A stretch of DNA of 64,000 nt from Paenibacillus segetis. Its GTDB lineage: Bacteria; Bacillota; Bacilli; Paenibacillales; Paenibacillaceae. Location of the stretch: positions 2,232,001 to 2,296,000 of the forward strand of contig NZ_BMFT01000001.1 of assembly GCF_014639155.1 (NCBI RefSeq), written 5' to 3'. The notes below the pieces were generated by a model. That model was not told where the DNA came from, made no database searches, and saw nothing but the letters and a program-made list of their open reading frames with translations. Below, piece after piece: positions 54,759 through 64,000 of the stretch; position 1 is the first letter of the stretch; each line of letters starts with the position of its first letter. The position numbers were made by a program, and so were the translations under genes.

Positions 54759-55613
54759 TTAGGTCTCTATCCATCGCTTTACCAACCTAATATCTTCTCT
54801 ATAGGTTCCATCTTCGCCAGTCCCACTTTCGAGAATCATTGGCGTATCTTGTAGTTCTTCTATTTGAAGTAAATGACGAAATCCGGATTCCCCAATATAA
54901 CCTTGACCTACACGAGCATGGCGGTCCTTTCGCGAATGAACTGGATACTTCGAATCATTTAAATGAAGCGAGATTAAACCTTCCCAGAAATCCAAATCCT
55001 TTGCTTTCACAGCAAAATTGTTATCCTGCTCACCCGTCCACATTCCAGAAGCGAATGCGTGACACGTATCAAGGCAGTAACCGATAAGCTCAGGGGATTG
55101 GCACAGGCTGCGAATCTTAACCAGTTCTTCCATTGTCATTCCCATATCTCCATGATCTCCAGCTTGATTCTCGATCAGGAGTTTGGCTGAGCCATTCCAG
55201 CCTGAGAGTACTTCATTTATACATTGTATAATATTTTGATATCCTTGTAAGGGATTTAAATCCTTATTTGTGCCAAAATGAACAACAATTCCCAGAGATC
55301 CACACGCTTCAGCAATTTCTAAATCATTACGCAGTGAATTTACAGTTCGTTCAAAATGAGAGCCCTCTATATGACGTCCTACTGCCAAATTAGTTGGGTA
55401 TGGAGTATGGGCAATGGAGACTAATCCATGCTCTTCACATAACTCTCGGCATTTACGTGCATCGAATGGGTCAAATTCTTTTACAGTAAGACTTCTAGGA
55501 TTTTTAGGAAAGTACTGAAAAGCCGTTTCCCCTTGCAATAGAGATTGTTTTGCTGCACCATAAAATCCTGCACGGATACTATGATGACCACCAATTTTTA
55601 ACTCAACGGTCAT
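54759..55613 (-). CDS. nfo: Endonuclease IV (AP endonuclease)
   Basis: A 284-aa TIM-barrel nuclease that cuts 5' of abasic sites in base excision repair. Metal-ligand segments include HTPYPTNLAVGR near residue 70, VVHFGTNKD, ENQAG, CLDTCHAFASG, HLNDSKYPVHSRKDRHARVGQG and a final ILESG. All the usual His, Glu and Asp ligands are recognisable. It overlaps the Fpg/Nei gene by 11 bp, so glycosylase and AP endonuclease are made together. Confidence 0.92.
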   Translation of the reverse strand: MTVELKIGGHHSIRAGFYGAAKQSLLQGETAFQYFPKNPRSLTVKEFDPFDARKCRELCEEHGLVSIAHTPYPTNLAVGRHIEGSHFERTVNSLRNDLEIAEACGSLGIVVHFGTNKDLNPLQGYQNIIQCINEVLSGWNGSAKLLIENQAGDHGDMGMTMEELVKIRSLCQSPELIGYCLDTCHAFASGMWTGEQDNNFAVKAKDLDFWEGLISLHLNDSKYPVHSRKDRHARVGQGYIGESGFRHLLQIEELQDTPMILESGTGEDGTYREDIRLVKRWIET

Positions 55614-56421
55614 GTTGACATCCAGGGCTATAGAACACTTTACGGCCGTTCATTTCACCCTTGACGATTACATCACCACAACGTGGACAAGTCTCTCCCT
55701 CTCGATCGTAGACACGGCAGAGATCATTAGATCCACCAGTTAATGTGTCACCCACCTTGAACGACATTTCCATATATCCTCCCGCCTCAGTAGCTGAGAT
55801 CATTACTTCTCTCATGGAATGATACAGTCGGGATAGATCCTCTTCACTAAACTGTTGTAGTTTAGCAGAAGGCAATAGCTCAGCAGTAAATGCAATTTCG
55901 TCTGCATAACAATTACCGATTCCCGCAATGACCTCTTGATTAAGAAGTGCTGTCTTAAGACTACCTCTCCGCTTGCGAAAAATCTCAATGAATCTAGACT
56001 CATTCATTTTACGATCCAGAGGCTCAGGTCCAAGATGAGACATAATCTCTTCTACTTCTTTGGCGCTGTGTACATGCAGGTGTCCAAGACGTAGACCAAT
56101 GAAGTATAAGACCATTTCTTGACCGAATCCAATTTCAATTTGTGTTGTCCGGTCGGGTCGATCCGTTTTTGAGCCTAAATACATCAATCCCCCTAACATC
56201 AAGTGAAGGACCAGACGTCGACCATTATCAAGATGGAACACTAAGTGTTTTCCTCGACGTTCTACAAATATAACTTGTCGTCCAATTAATTCTGCTGAAA
56301 ATGTCTCAGCATCTTTATTAATTGATTTCTCGCGATTAATAACGACTTCAGTGATAGGTAGATCCAAAATGTGTTTGGATAGTTGTATTCGGTAGTTTTC
56401 CATTTCCGGTAGTTCCGGCAT
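55603..56421 (-). CDS. Fpg/Nei-family DNA glycosylase
   Basis: A 272-aa bifunctional DNA glycosylase removing oxidised bases. The catalytic N-terminus MPELPEMENY (Pro2, Glu3) and the helix-two-turn-helix around LLNQEVIAGIGNCYADEI are intact. The C-terminal zinc finger has CPRC but then SPGC, where Fpg normally has CPxC, so one ligand is Ser. The frame opens six codons earlier, but the conserved start is the ATG at 56421. Whether it acts as Fpg (8-oxoG) or Nei (pyrimidines) is not clear. Confidence 0.88.
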   Translation of the reverse strand: MPELPEMENYRIQLSKHILDLPITEVVINREKSINKDAETFSAELIGRQVIFVERRGKHLVFHLDNGRRLVLHLMLGGLMYLGSKTDRPDRTTQIEIGFGQEMVLYFIGLRLGHLHVHSAKEVEEIMSHLGPEPLDRKMNESRFIEIFRKRRGSLKTALLNQEVIAGIGNCYADEIAFTAELLPSAKLQQFSEEDLSRLYHSMREVMISATEAGGYMEMSFKVGDTLTGGSNDLCRVYDREGETCPRCGDVIVKGEMNGRKVFYSPGCQHDR

Positions 56422-56463
56422 GGCACATACCCCTTTCATTCTGTATATTACTTACTAGTGAGA

Positions 56464-57261
56464 TTAATTCGATTTACATACTAGATCAAGAACTTCTATA
56501 AGGTCTTTACAAACTGTATCTGGACTCACACCAGAGGAAGTAACATAATGCTGTAAATTTTCCTCGGTCGTCACCCCAGTCAAAGTCAAGATCGTACCAC
56601 AACCTGCATTGACACCCGCTGTGATATCCGTCAACATATTGTCACCGATAACAGCTGTCTGTTCATTAGCAAGCCCCAGACGCTCAATCGCATGTTTCAT
56701 TAAGATCTCTGAGGGTTTCCCAACCACGATCGGCTCTACTCCGGTTGCAGCCTTAATCGCAGCTGATATCGTTCCTGCCCCAGGCATTAAACCTTCCTGT
56801 GATGGAAGAAGCAAATCTGGATTCGTTAGTACATACTTAGCACCACCACTAATCCAACGTGTCGCCTGCGTTAATTTGTCGTATGTAAAAGTACGGTCGA
56901 TCCCTTGAATTACTACTTCCGGTGCTTCTAAGTCAACGTTCAGTCCAGCCGCTTTCAAAGCCTCAATCAAACCGTACTCGCCAATTGGCGCTACCTTACA
57001 TCCGGGCATTAATTCGGCAACATATTCCGCCGCAGCAACTGCGGATGTACATACATCATTCGCTTCCGCAGGAATTCCCATCCCTTTTAAATGGAGTGCT
57101 ACATCTTCTGGTGTCCGAGATGAATTGTTCGTCACAAACAAAAAAGGGATACCACGTTCCTTCATTGTATTAATCAATAGTTCTGCTCCTGGTATAATAC
57201 GGCCCCCGTGGTATAAAGTTCCGTCTAGATCAATGAGATAAGCATCCCATGAATTCTTCAT
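56464..57261 (-). CDS. HAD-IIA phosphatase, NagD/AraL-like
   Basis: A 265-aa HAD hydrolase of subclass IIA. Motif I is LIDLDGTLYHG, motif II the TNN in FVTNNSSRTP, motif III the Lys in VVGKPSE, and motif IV GDNMLTDI. The cap is the C2 type. It is a sugar-phosphate or nucleotide phosphatase of unknown specificity. The ATG at 57261 with a GGGGAG box is the likely start; the frame runs upstream to 57330. It is followed 42 bp on by the DNA glycosylase. Confidence 0.87.
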   Translation of the reverse strand: MKNSWDAYLIDLDGTLYHGGRIIPGAELLINTMKERGIPFLFVTNNSSRTPEDVALHLKGMGIPAEANDVCTSAVAAAEYVAELMPGCKVAPIGEYGLIEALKAAGLNVDLEAPEVVIQGIDRTFTYDKLTQATRWISGGAKYVLTNPDLLLPSQEGLMPGAGTISAAIKAATGVEPIVVGKPSEILMKHAIERLGLANEQTAVIGDNMLTDITAGVNAGCGTILTLTGVTTEENLQHYVTSSGVSPDTVCKDLIEVLDLVCKSN

Positions 57262-57469
57262 GTTGCTCCCCGCCTCTATTTGTAACTGTGTATTTATTTC
57301 ATTGTACATACTGATACAAAGAGTATGCAAATCTCTTCAAATTCCCATTTCATGAGCAAATCTCTGTCAGATGAAGAGTTATTGAAGCTGGTTTAAGTCG
57401 AACGACATCGAAGTGTGATAAAATGGATGTCATTTCCTGCGCTTTCCCGGAAAATAATTATAATATTTC

Positions 57470-58405
57470 CTAACTATTCAGAGGCCGTTCTATCGGATAT
57501 AGAACATGTTCTAATGCCAGCTTCGCTCCTGGGAAGGTCTCTTCTGCTTCATGTTGAATTTGCAGCATTTGTTCATTATTCTTGTATCGCGAGCTAAAAT
57601 GTGTTAAGAATAGCTCTTTCACTCTAGCCTTCTTAGCGGTTTCCGCCGCCTGCTTTGCCGTACTATGATGGTATTTGTGTGCTATATCGGCAAGCTCATG
57701 TAGGAAGGTGGATTCATGAACTAATACATTTGCATCCGTCGCGAGTTCCAGCGCAGTTGGACAAGGTCTCGTATCCCCAAGTATGGTAACAATCCTACCT
57801 TTTTTGGATTCGCCAAGCACCTCAGCTGCGGTAACAGTCCGCTCGTTAGGCGCTTGTACGCTCTCGCCTCTTTTCAGCTTACCATATAGAGGTCCAGGTG
57901 AAATTCCATACTGCTTCAATAACGCAATATCCAATTTACCTGGCTGATCCTTCTCCATAACTCGATACCCATAGCTAGGTATTCGGTGATCCAATAAAGC
58001 CGACTCTACGCGAAATGAATCATCTTCAAACACTGTGCCTCCATCATGTTCAACAATGTCCATTTTATAGTTAATTCGTGATTCGCTTATTTCTAACACC
58101 GTAGTTATATACTTCTTTAATCCTACCGGTCCAAATATAGTTAGAGGTGTATCCCCTCCTTGGTATGCACGACTCGAGATGAGTCCCGGCAGACCAAAGA
58201 GATGATCTCCATGCAAATGGGTTATAAAAATATATTCAAGTTTGCTTAATTTCAGAGGTGAACGCAGAATCTGATGCTGCGTACCTTCTCCACAATCAAA
58301 TAACCAAAAGGATCGTCTCTCATCCAGCAATCGTAGTGCCACAGAAGTCACATTACGTTCAAGAGAAGGAACTCCCGCATTGGTACCCATGAAATATAGT
58401 TCCAT
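57470..58405 (-). CDS. rnz: Ribonuclease Z
   Basis: A 311-aa metallo-beta-lactamase-fold tRNA 3' processing endonuclease (short ElaC form). The zinc motif THLHGDHLFGLPGL, the GTNAGVPSLERN start, a later VLGDTRPCP, and C-terminal LFLTHFSSRY are present. Length is standard for the short form. It lies 208 bp upstream of the HAD gene and is followed upstream by metH with its own terminator. Confidence 0.95.
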   Translation of the reverse strand: MELYFMGTNAGVPSLERNVTSVALRLLDERRSFWLFDCGEGTQHQILRSPLKLSKLEYIFITHLHGDHLFGLPGLISSRAYQGGDTPLTIFGPVGLKKYITTVLEISESRINYKMDIVEHDGGTVFEDDSFRVESALLDHRIPSYGYRVMEKDQPGKLDIALLKQYGISPGPLYGKLKRGESVQAPNERTVTAAEVLGESKKGRIVTILGDTRPCPTALELATDANVLVHESTFLHELADIAHKYHHSTAKQAAETAKKARVKELFLTHFSSRYKNNEQMLQIQHEAEETFPGAKLALEHVLYPIERPLNS

Positions 58406-58462
58406 TTCTTATCCTCCTTTCACACTGTCATTTCCATACTCTTATATGCACTTATTATTACC

Positions 58463-58488
58463 AAAACCCTCCGAATACTCGGAGGGTT
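58463..58488 (-). terminator. Intrinsic terminator
   Basis: An AACCCTCCGA / TCGGAGGGTT perfect stem with a 4-nt loop and a short minus-strand T run. It ends metH. Confidence 0.75.
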
Positions 58489-58524
58489 GGTTAACTTGAT
58501 AATTTGCTTCAAATTCTGAGTATC

Positions 58525-61500
58525 CTAAGCCTTATCTACATTGAAATACTGAGCTTGCGGGTGCGCAAACACCATTGCTGATACAGAAGCTTCCGGTTCC
58601 ATCATGAAACCTTCTGTCAATTCAATACCAATGTCCTCCGGTTTCATTAATTCAAACAACGGCGCTTGATACTCCAGATCTGGACAAGCAGGATACCCAT
58701 AGGATACTCGTATTCCTTGATAGCGTGCGCCATGACGTTGTTTCATCGTCATCTCCTGCGGATCAGGGAATCCCCATGAATCGCGCATCATGTGATGAAC
58801 TCGTTCCGCTGTAGCTTCTGCTAATTCAAGGGCAACAGACTGAAGTGCATGAGAATGGAGATAATCGCCTCTTAACTTCGATTGTTCTGACAGCTCACGA
58901 ATCCCTTCTCCCGCCGTTACGACTAAGAACCCAACATAATCCATGACTCCGCTATCTACTGACTTCAAGAAGTCCGATAGGCATAAGTACGGTTCAACCC
59001 GCTGTCTCGGGAAAGCGAATGTCTTGAGAATCTTTGTGTGATCAGCCGGATCGTAAATAATAATATCATTCCCAGATGACTGGGCTGGGAAAAATCGATA
59101 CATAACTTGTGCTTTGATAATTCCATCCGTCACGGCATCCATCAATATTTGATCAACAGTCTCTTTCAATTGTACTGCCTTGGGATCACCCGCTGCGAGT
59201 AATTGTTCTACCGATCCACGAAGTCCCAAATGATGGCCTAACAGCATTTGCATATTCATGTAAGGAATAATATGACCAATCGGATAGTTGCGCAGAACGT
59301 GCCGTTCTAGATCTGGTGGAATAAAGACCGGAGCATCAGTCGAAATCTTAGAAGACACCGCACGCGATAGTTCCGGCAGTGGCTGCGCCACAGCCACTTG
59401 TATATCAGCTTCTTTTTCCGCTTCCATTTCAAGACGCATTTGCTCCCGACTGTTTGGGTCCATCAACTTATTCGCCAAATCGAGCCCATCCATTGCGTCT
59501 TTGGCATATACGACCATTCCGTTATACTCTGGACGGATTCTCGTCTTCGTGAACTTACGCGTCAATGCAGCCCCACCGACCATAATCGGCACATCAATTC
59601 CAGCATTTCGTAAATCTTGAGCAGTCGATACCATTTGTTGCGCTGATTTCACCAAAAGACCAGACAAACCGATCGCATCCGCTTTCTCTTCACGATAGGC
59701 TTCAATGATACGTTCCGGTGGTACTTTTATACCCAAATTCACGATGTGGTAACCGTTATTGGATAGAATGATCTCCACTAGATTTTTTCCGATGTCATGA
59801 ACATCGCCTTTGACCGTTGCAAGGAGAATTTTACCCTTTACTGAAGATTCGTTCTTCTCCATAAATTGTTCTAGATAGGATACCGAGGCCTTCATCACTT
59901 CCGCACTTTGCAATACTTCGGCCACGATCAGTTCATTGTTATTAAACAGCCGGCCGACTTCCTCCATACCCGCCATCAATGGCCCGTTAATAACTTCTAA
60001 AGCGGAATAACGAGTCAACGCTTCTTCTAGATCTGGAATTAATCCCTCTTTAGTTCCTTCCACTACATAGGATCCAAGTCGCTCTTCAAGCGACATATTA
60101 ACGATCTTCTCTTTCTTCTCTACCTTCTTGTTACGGAAAGCAGCCACAAACTCAGCAAGCGTCTCGTCGTTCGTATTATATATGAGCTCTTCGGCAAGTC
60201 GACGTTCTTGCTCAGGGATGGAAGCGTATCTCTCTACCTTTTCTGTGTTCACAATAGCGTAATCTAATCCTGCTTTGGTGCACTCGTACAAAAAGACAGA
60301 GTTTAGTACTTCACGTCCAGCTTCAGGGAGTCCAAACGAGACATTACTAATACCGAGCACGGTGTGACAGGCAGGCAATGCCTCTTTGATCAGCCGGATA
60401 CCTTCAATCGTCTCCTTAGCAGATCCGATATATTGTTCATCCCCAGTTCCCACAGGAAACACCAGTGGGTCAAAGATAATATCTTCCGCGTTCAATCCAT
60501 ATTTGTTCACCAATAAATCGTGAGAACGTTTCGCTACTTCCAGCTTGTCTTCACGAGTGATCGCTTGACCTCTTTCATCGATCGTACCTACGACGATTGC
60601 TGCACCATACTTATGGATTAACGGTGTCACATCTTCAAACTTTTCTACTCCATCCTCAAGGTTAATGGAATTAATGATCGTTTTACCTTGGCAATATTTC
60701 AAGGCCAGGTCCAGCACCTTAGGATCGGTGGTGTCGATCATGAGTGGAACCTTCACTTTTTTGACAACCAATTCTAAGAAAGCTTTAATGTCCTCTGTTT
60801 CATCCCGATCCGGGTCTTGAACGCAGACATCAATTACCTGTGCTCCGCTCTTCACTTGTGCACGAGCAATTTCTGAAGCTTCCTCATACTTGCCTTCAAC
60901 GATCAAGCGCTTGAACTTACGCGAACCAAGAACATTCGTACGTTCACCAATCATGTAGGGACGGTTATCATACTCCACATATACTGGCTCGATCCCAGAT
61001 AGCACTGGTGGATGTTGTCCATTCATAGGACGCGGTTCGTATTGGCTCATCATCTTCGCTAATGCAGAGATATGTGCAGGCGTAGTTCCGCAGCATCCAC
61101 CTGCAATGTTAAGCCAGCCCTGCTCCGCGAATGCGGATAGTTTTTGCGCTAATGAATCTGGGGATTCATGATAGTTCCCGTTCTCGTCAGGAAGCCCTGC
61201 ATTGGGATAACAGCTAACTCCAGTCTTGGCCATCTCAGACAAAGTTCGAATATGATCTCTCATGAATTCTGGTCCTGTAGCACAGTTCAATCCAAATGAG
61301 ATCGGCTTCAGATGTTCTAACGAAATATAGAATGCTTCGATATTCTGACCTGCTAATGTGGTCCCCATCGGTTCGATTGTTCCTGAGATCATTAGTGGCA
61401 ATTGTTTCCCCGTTACTTTAAATGCCCTGGAAATCCCAATACTTCCTGCCTTTACATTCAAAGTGTCCTGTGAGGTCTCCAGTAATAGAACATCTACACC

Positions 61501-61962
61501 CGCTTCGATTAATGCCTCTACTTGTTCCTGATAGCTATCAACCAATTCATCAAAAGTGACCCCGCCAGTAACAGAGAGTGTTTTGGTTGTTGGACCAAGT
61601 GCACCCACTACATATCTTGGGTGATCTGCTGTGCTGTATTTCTCGACAGCTGCGATTGCAAGCTTAGCGGCAGCAAGATTGATTTCACGCGCTTTATCCT
61701 GTATATCGTATTCTGCTAGCACAACTGAGGTTGCGCCAAACGTGTTCGTTTCAATTAAGTCAGCCCCCGCCTCCAGGTATTTCTCGTGAATATCCTGAAT
61801 AACATCCGGACGGGTAAGCACTAACATTTCATTACAACCATCTAACTCTTCACCGCCAAAATCAGCCGGTGTTAAGTCCACTTGTTGGATCATGGTTCCC
61901 ATTGCGCCATCAAGGATCAATATTCGTTCTTTCATTCTGGATTCCAAGCTAGGTTTACTCAT
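58525..61962 (-). CDS. metH: Cobalamin-dependent methionine synthase
   Basis: A 1145-aa full-length enzyme that methylates homocysteine with methyltetrahydrofolate. Domains in order: homocysteine-binding (zinc ligands in GGCCGTTPAH), pterin-binding (MIGERTNVLGSRKFKRL), the cap plus B12 domain with the cobalt ligand motif VKGDVHDIGKNLV, and the reactivation domain. Near the C-terminus the SAM-binding VSYGYPACPD is intact. It is monocistronic. No S-box or cobalamin riboswitch is visible in the 362-bp upstream gap. Confidence 0.97.
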   Translation of the reverse strand: MSKPSLESRMKERILILDGAMGTMIQQVDLTPADFGGEELDGCNEMLVLTRPDVIQDIHEKYLEAGADLIETNTFGATSVVLAEYDIQDKAREINLAAAKLAIAAVEKYSTADHPRYVVGALGPTTKTLSVTGGVTFDELVDSYQEQVEALIEAGVDVLLLETSQDTLNVKAGSIGISRAFKVTGKQLPLMISGTIEPMGTTLAGQNIEAFYISLEHLKPISFGLNCATGPEFMRDHIRTLSEMAKTGVSCYPNAGLPDENGNYHESPDSLAQKLSAFAEQGWLNIAGGCCGTTPAHISALAKMMSQYEPRPMNGQHPPVLSGIEPVYVEYDNRPYMIGERTNVLGSRKFKRLIVEGKYEEASEIARAQVKSGAQVIDVCVQDPDRDETEDIKAFLELVVKKVKVPLMIDTTDPKVLDLALKYCQGKTIINSINLEDGVEKFEDVTPLIHKYGAAIVVGTIDERGQAITREDKLEVAKRSHDLLVNKYGLNAEDIIFDPLVFPVGTGDEQYIGSAKETIEGIRLIKEALPACHTVLGISNVSFGLPEAGREVLNSVFLYECTKAGLDYAIVNTEKVERYASIPEQERRLAEELIYNTNDETLAEFVAAFRNKKVEKKEKIVNMSLEERLGSYVVEGTKEGLIPDLEEALTRYSALEVINGPLMAGMEEVGRLFNNNELIVAEVLQSAEVMKASVSYLEQFMEKNESSVKGKILLATVKGDVHDIGKNLVEIILSNNGYHIVNLGIKVPPERIIEAYREEKADAIGLSGLLVKSAQQMVSTAQDLRNAGIDVPIMVGGAALTRKFTKTRIRPEYNGMVVYAKDAMDGLDLANKLMDPNSREQMRLEMEAEKEADIQVAVAQPLPELSRAVSSKISTDAPVFIPPDLERHVLRNYPIGHIIPYMNMQMLLGHHLGLRGSVEQLLAAGDPKAVQLKETVDQILMDAVTDGIIKAQVMYRFFPAQSSGNDIIIYDPADHTKILKTFAFPRQRVEPYLCLSDFLKSVDSGVMDYVGFLVVTAGEGIRELSEQSKLRGDYLHSHALQSVALELAEATAERVHHMMRDSWGFPDPQEMTMKQRHGARYQGIRVSYGYPACPDLEYQAPLFELMKPEDIGIELTEGFMMEPEASVSAMVFAHPQAQYFNVDKA

Positions 61963-62324
61963 GATCTAATCCCTCCCGTAAAACATTAACTTATAGTTTA
62001 TCAGAATGAAGCATTTTAGAAAAGGGAAAATAACAATTCATTTTTCTTGGAATCTCAGCGCAGACTAGGGTTCAAGCAATTTTAGAAATGTGCCCGACAA
62101 CAGGGAGCAGATCGGATCTAATTCTAATATAGCATTTGAACACAGAGAAATCCCATGGTTTATATGAGAATAATAAACACGAACGAAATTTCATCTAGAG
62201 AAGAAAAGGTTCGGAATTTTCCGAATCAATCTAAGGTTAATATGATAACGAAAAGAGCTGCTCTCCATTCGTAATAGAAATGGGAAGCAGCTCTTATTCA
62301 TTGTGTTGACTACAATTCTGACGC
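61963..62324. other. Gene-free region between metH and the YtkA-like gene
   Basis: A 362-bp AT-rich region. It holds a TTCGGAA-TT-TTCCGAA hairpin (62210-62225) and the terminator at 62253-62295. The metH ribosome binding site GGGAGGGA is at its left edge. Nothing else can be supported. Confidence 0.6.
62253..62295 (-). terminator. Intrinsic terminator
   Basis: A long stem (AAGAGCTGCT / AGCAGCTCTT outside, CCATTTC / GAATGG inside) with a TTTT tail on the minus strand. Confidence 0.85.
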
Positions 62325-62732
62325 CTATTTCACCGTAAACTTAACCATAGGCATAGAATGTTGGTCGTGGGCAGTTACGTGAGAAATAACATAATAGATA
62401 CCAGGTTCGAGGAACGTTTCACCATGCTTATAAAGTCCTTGTCCTTCACTCGTTACAGTAACCTTGGTATGCTTCGCGTCATCGTTGCCTTCTTTCCAGA
62501 ACTCAAATATGACCTCTTTCGCATCATCAACATTTTCGCCACCATAGGTTACCTTGGCTTCAAACGTGACAGGCTCTCCAGCACTAGGTTCATTTGGAGT
62601 GATCTGAAGGTTCACTTGAATTGGTTCTAATGCTCCTTCATCTGAATGCATACTATGATTTTCTTTACTACACCCACCAATAATCATCAATATTATCACC
62701 AGTGTAAGTATACTCGAGAGCTTAATTCTCAA
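62325..62732 (-). CDS. YtkA/FixH-like extracellular lipoprotein
   Basis: A 135-aa lipoprotein. The signal ends in IIGGC (Cys21). The mature part is an immunoglobulin-like beta domain of the YtkA/FixH type (LQITPNEPSAGEPVTFEAKV and EPGIYYVISHVTAHDQHSMP). The His/Met cluster in its signal-proximal and C-terminal parts (NHSMHSDE, HDQHSMPM) suggests copper binding. Such lipoproteins occur near copper or redox genes, but none is adjacent here. Confidence 0.78.
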   Translation of the reverse strand: MRIKLSSILTLVIILMIIGGCSKENHSMHSDEGALEPIQVNLQITPNEPSAGEPVTFEAKVTYGGENVDDAKEVIFEFWKEGNDDAKHTKVTVTSEGQGLYKHGETFLEPGIYYVISHVTAHDQHSMPMVKFTVK

Positions 62733-62787
62733 CGTAGATGCCCCCTTTCATCAAAACAATATTTGTAACATGATTTAATATAGTGAA

Positions 62788-63582
62788 TTATGATTTCTTA
62801 GCAATAATGTCATGAAGCTCGGACAAGTGTTTAATTTCAAAATCAGGAACAATTTCGTCCGAACGCGTTCTACCATCTCTATTCACCCATACTGCAGTCA
62901 TTCCCACACTGAGTGATCCACGAATATCAGTTGTTAGCTTGTCCCCTACCATAATACCTTCTTCTGGCTTGATTCCAAGTTGTTCCAATGCGTGGTGGAA
63001 TATCGATGGATCCGGTTTGCCCTTACCAAACGTACCAGAAATAATCACCTCGTCAAAATAAGAAGCTAACTCCGGAACTCCATCAAGCTTTTCCTGTTGT
63101 AAAGCAGGACATCCGTTGGTCAGAAGGAGGAGTTTGTAATTCCCTTTTAATTCATTAAGTATATTAAATGTTTCTTCATACACATGAGGACGGGACCGTC
63201 TCTCTTGTCCAAATTGTTCTGCAAGTTCAGCAGCTAAGGCTTCATCATCAACACCAACAGCTAGAAGTCCACGCCGCCATGACTCTTTACGGTATGCAGG
63301 AGCTAATTGCTCTAATTTACGAAATTCAGGTTGCTCACCAGCAGAGAAATTAGCCCAAAGTCCCTCAAAAGGATTAATCCCAATCATTTTCGTGAAAGAA
63401 ATAGTTTCGTAGGATTCATAGAGCGACCTAGCTTCTTTACGCACCTGTTCTTGAAGTTCGACTGGATCAACACCTTTTACTTCTTGCGCCCTCTTACAAG
63501 TTGCTTCAAATGCCTCCCTAACACTTCGATCATCCCAGAGCAACGTATCATCCAAATCAAAACATACCGCTTTAATAGTCAT
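62788..63582 (-). CDS. HAD-family hydrolase, YfnB/YjjG-like
   Basis: A 264-aa HAD hydrolase with a helical C1 cap. Motif I is FDLDDTLLWDD, motif II the Thr in LLLTNGCPALQ, motif III the Lys in FGKGKPDP, and motif IV GDKLTTDI. The closest pattern is the YjjG/YfnB-type nucleotidase-like branch. Physiological substrate unknown. Monocistronic, with a modest AGAGAGAGGA box before the ATG. Confidence 0.88.
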   Translation of the reverse strand: MTIKAVCFDLDDTLLWDDRSVREAFEATCKRAQEVKGVDPVELQEQVRKEARSLYESYETISFTKMIGINPFEGLWANFSAGEQPEFRKLEQLAPAYRKESWRRGLLAVGVDDEALAAELAEQFGQERRSRPHVYEETFNILNELKGNYKLLLLTNGCPALQQEKLDGVPELASYFDEVIISGTFGKGKPDPSIFHHALEQLGIKPEEGIMVGDKLTTDIRGSLSVGMTAVWVNRDGRTRSDEIVPDFEIKHLSELHDIIAKKS

Positions 63583-63641
63583 CGTAGACGTCCTCTCTCT
63601 CCCTTAGTTACCAAGGTCTGTTTAAGTGATTTTATATCACC

Positions 63642-64000
63642 TTATTGCTTTTCTATAGTAATGTGATTTGTGTGTGCAAATTCCCCAAGACGAAGTGCCA
63701 TAGCTTCTGTATCAAAAAAGTTCCGGAACCGATAGAACACCCACTTTGATTCTTTTCCTTTTGGAACAATTACAATTTTACTTTTGTTATGAATGATCTT
63801 GCTAACGTTACTAGCATCGAGGTATTTATCTCGATTAAACTTGGAAGTGTACAATCGATTCTTGTCAACGCGTAAATACGGCTTTCTAAGGAAAATCACC
63901 ACAGCTAAGAGTAAATACAGCCCAATTGTGACCCAAAATAGAGTCTGATTCTCTCCAGTCGCAGGTCCCATTAACCCAAGGGCAGCATACAGAATCGCTA
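63642..64000 (-). CDS. Membrane protein of unknown function, 5' end beyond the window
   Basis: The reading frame is open to the window edge. Upstream of an internal Met it continues AILYAALGLMGPATGEN in frame, so the start lies outside. At least two hydrophobic segments are visible, then a PH-like or YcxB-like soluble part (LRVDKNRLYTSKFNRDKYLDAS). I do not recognise the family. Downstream is a HAD gene. Confidence 0.7.
   Translation of the reverse strand, partial: AILYAALGLMGPATGENQTLFWVTIGLYLLLAVVIFLRKPYLRVDKNRLYTSKFNRDKYLDASNVSKIIHNKSKIVIVPKGKESKWVFYRFRNFFDTEAMALRLGEFAHTNHITIEKQ

Noticed and set aside
61963-62324. S-box or cobalamin riboswitch upstream of metH
   Set aside because: No GGAGGGAC-CCGGCAACC or B12-box-like sequence is readable on the minus strand.

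Overview
The window looks like an ordinary chromosomal stretch of a low-GC, Gram-positive, endospore-forming bacterium of the Bacillales, most likely Paenibacillus or a close relative. The support is a complete GerA-type spore germinant receptor operon, a T-box leader on the prolyl-tRNA synthetase gene, strong AGGAGG-type ribosome binding sites, many intrinsic terminators, and a pdhABCD operon. I see no rRNA, tRNA, phage, IS element or CRISPR array.

Layout. 1-8 kb: small accessory genes (flavodoxin-fold reductase, NUDIX, DinB, Lrp/LysE pair, VOC, SRPBCC, lipoprotein, two GNATs). 6.3-10.5 kb: envelope group with an OmpR-type two-component system, a PAP2 phosphatase with a methyltransferase, and UppP. 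10.7-17.3 kb: membrane protein, proS with T-box leader, GNATs, HXXEE and VOC proteins. 17.4-25.9 kb: two closely related M3 peptidases flanking a DinG-type helicase and aspartase, then an alpha/beta hydrolase. 25.8-30.4 kb: germinant receptor operon and a lipoprotein. 30.6-35.5 kb: pyruvate dehydrogenase operon, read from a clear sigma-A promoter. 35.7-42.0 kb: esterase, TRIC-type channel, thiamine pyrophosphokinase, two secreted NlpC/P60 enzymes, an orphan response regulator with a degenerate receiver, and an ABC-F ATPase.

42.1-52.6 kb is the most unusual part: a ten-gene minus-strand operon for a divergent Tad-like (type IVc pilus/secretion) machine. In transcription order it encodes a Ser/Thr kinase fused to a MinD/TadZ-like domain, a CpaB-like SAF protein, two more MinD/TadZ-like proteins, a CpaF/TadA-like ATPase with an N-terminal membrane helix, a fused TadB-TadC-like platform protein, and four small membrane-anchored or exported proteins of no family I recognise. 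None of the three MinD-like domains keeps the Walker A lysine. The operon starts with a structured leader containing an intrinsic terminator and a competing 7-bp pairing, so it looks attenuated or riboswitch-controlled.

52.7-64 kb: RlmM-like methyltransferase, cyclic-phosphate-type receiver protein, a base-excision-repair pair (endonuclease IV and Fpg/Nei), two HAD hydrolases, RNase Z, cobalamin-dependent methionine synthase, a YtkA/FixH-like lipoprotein, and a membrane protein cut by the window end. Two intergenic regions about 49 kb apart each carry four copies of a ~23-bp imperfect palindrome; the second also holds a 137-bp inverted-repeat element.
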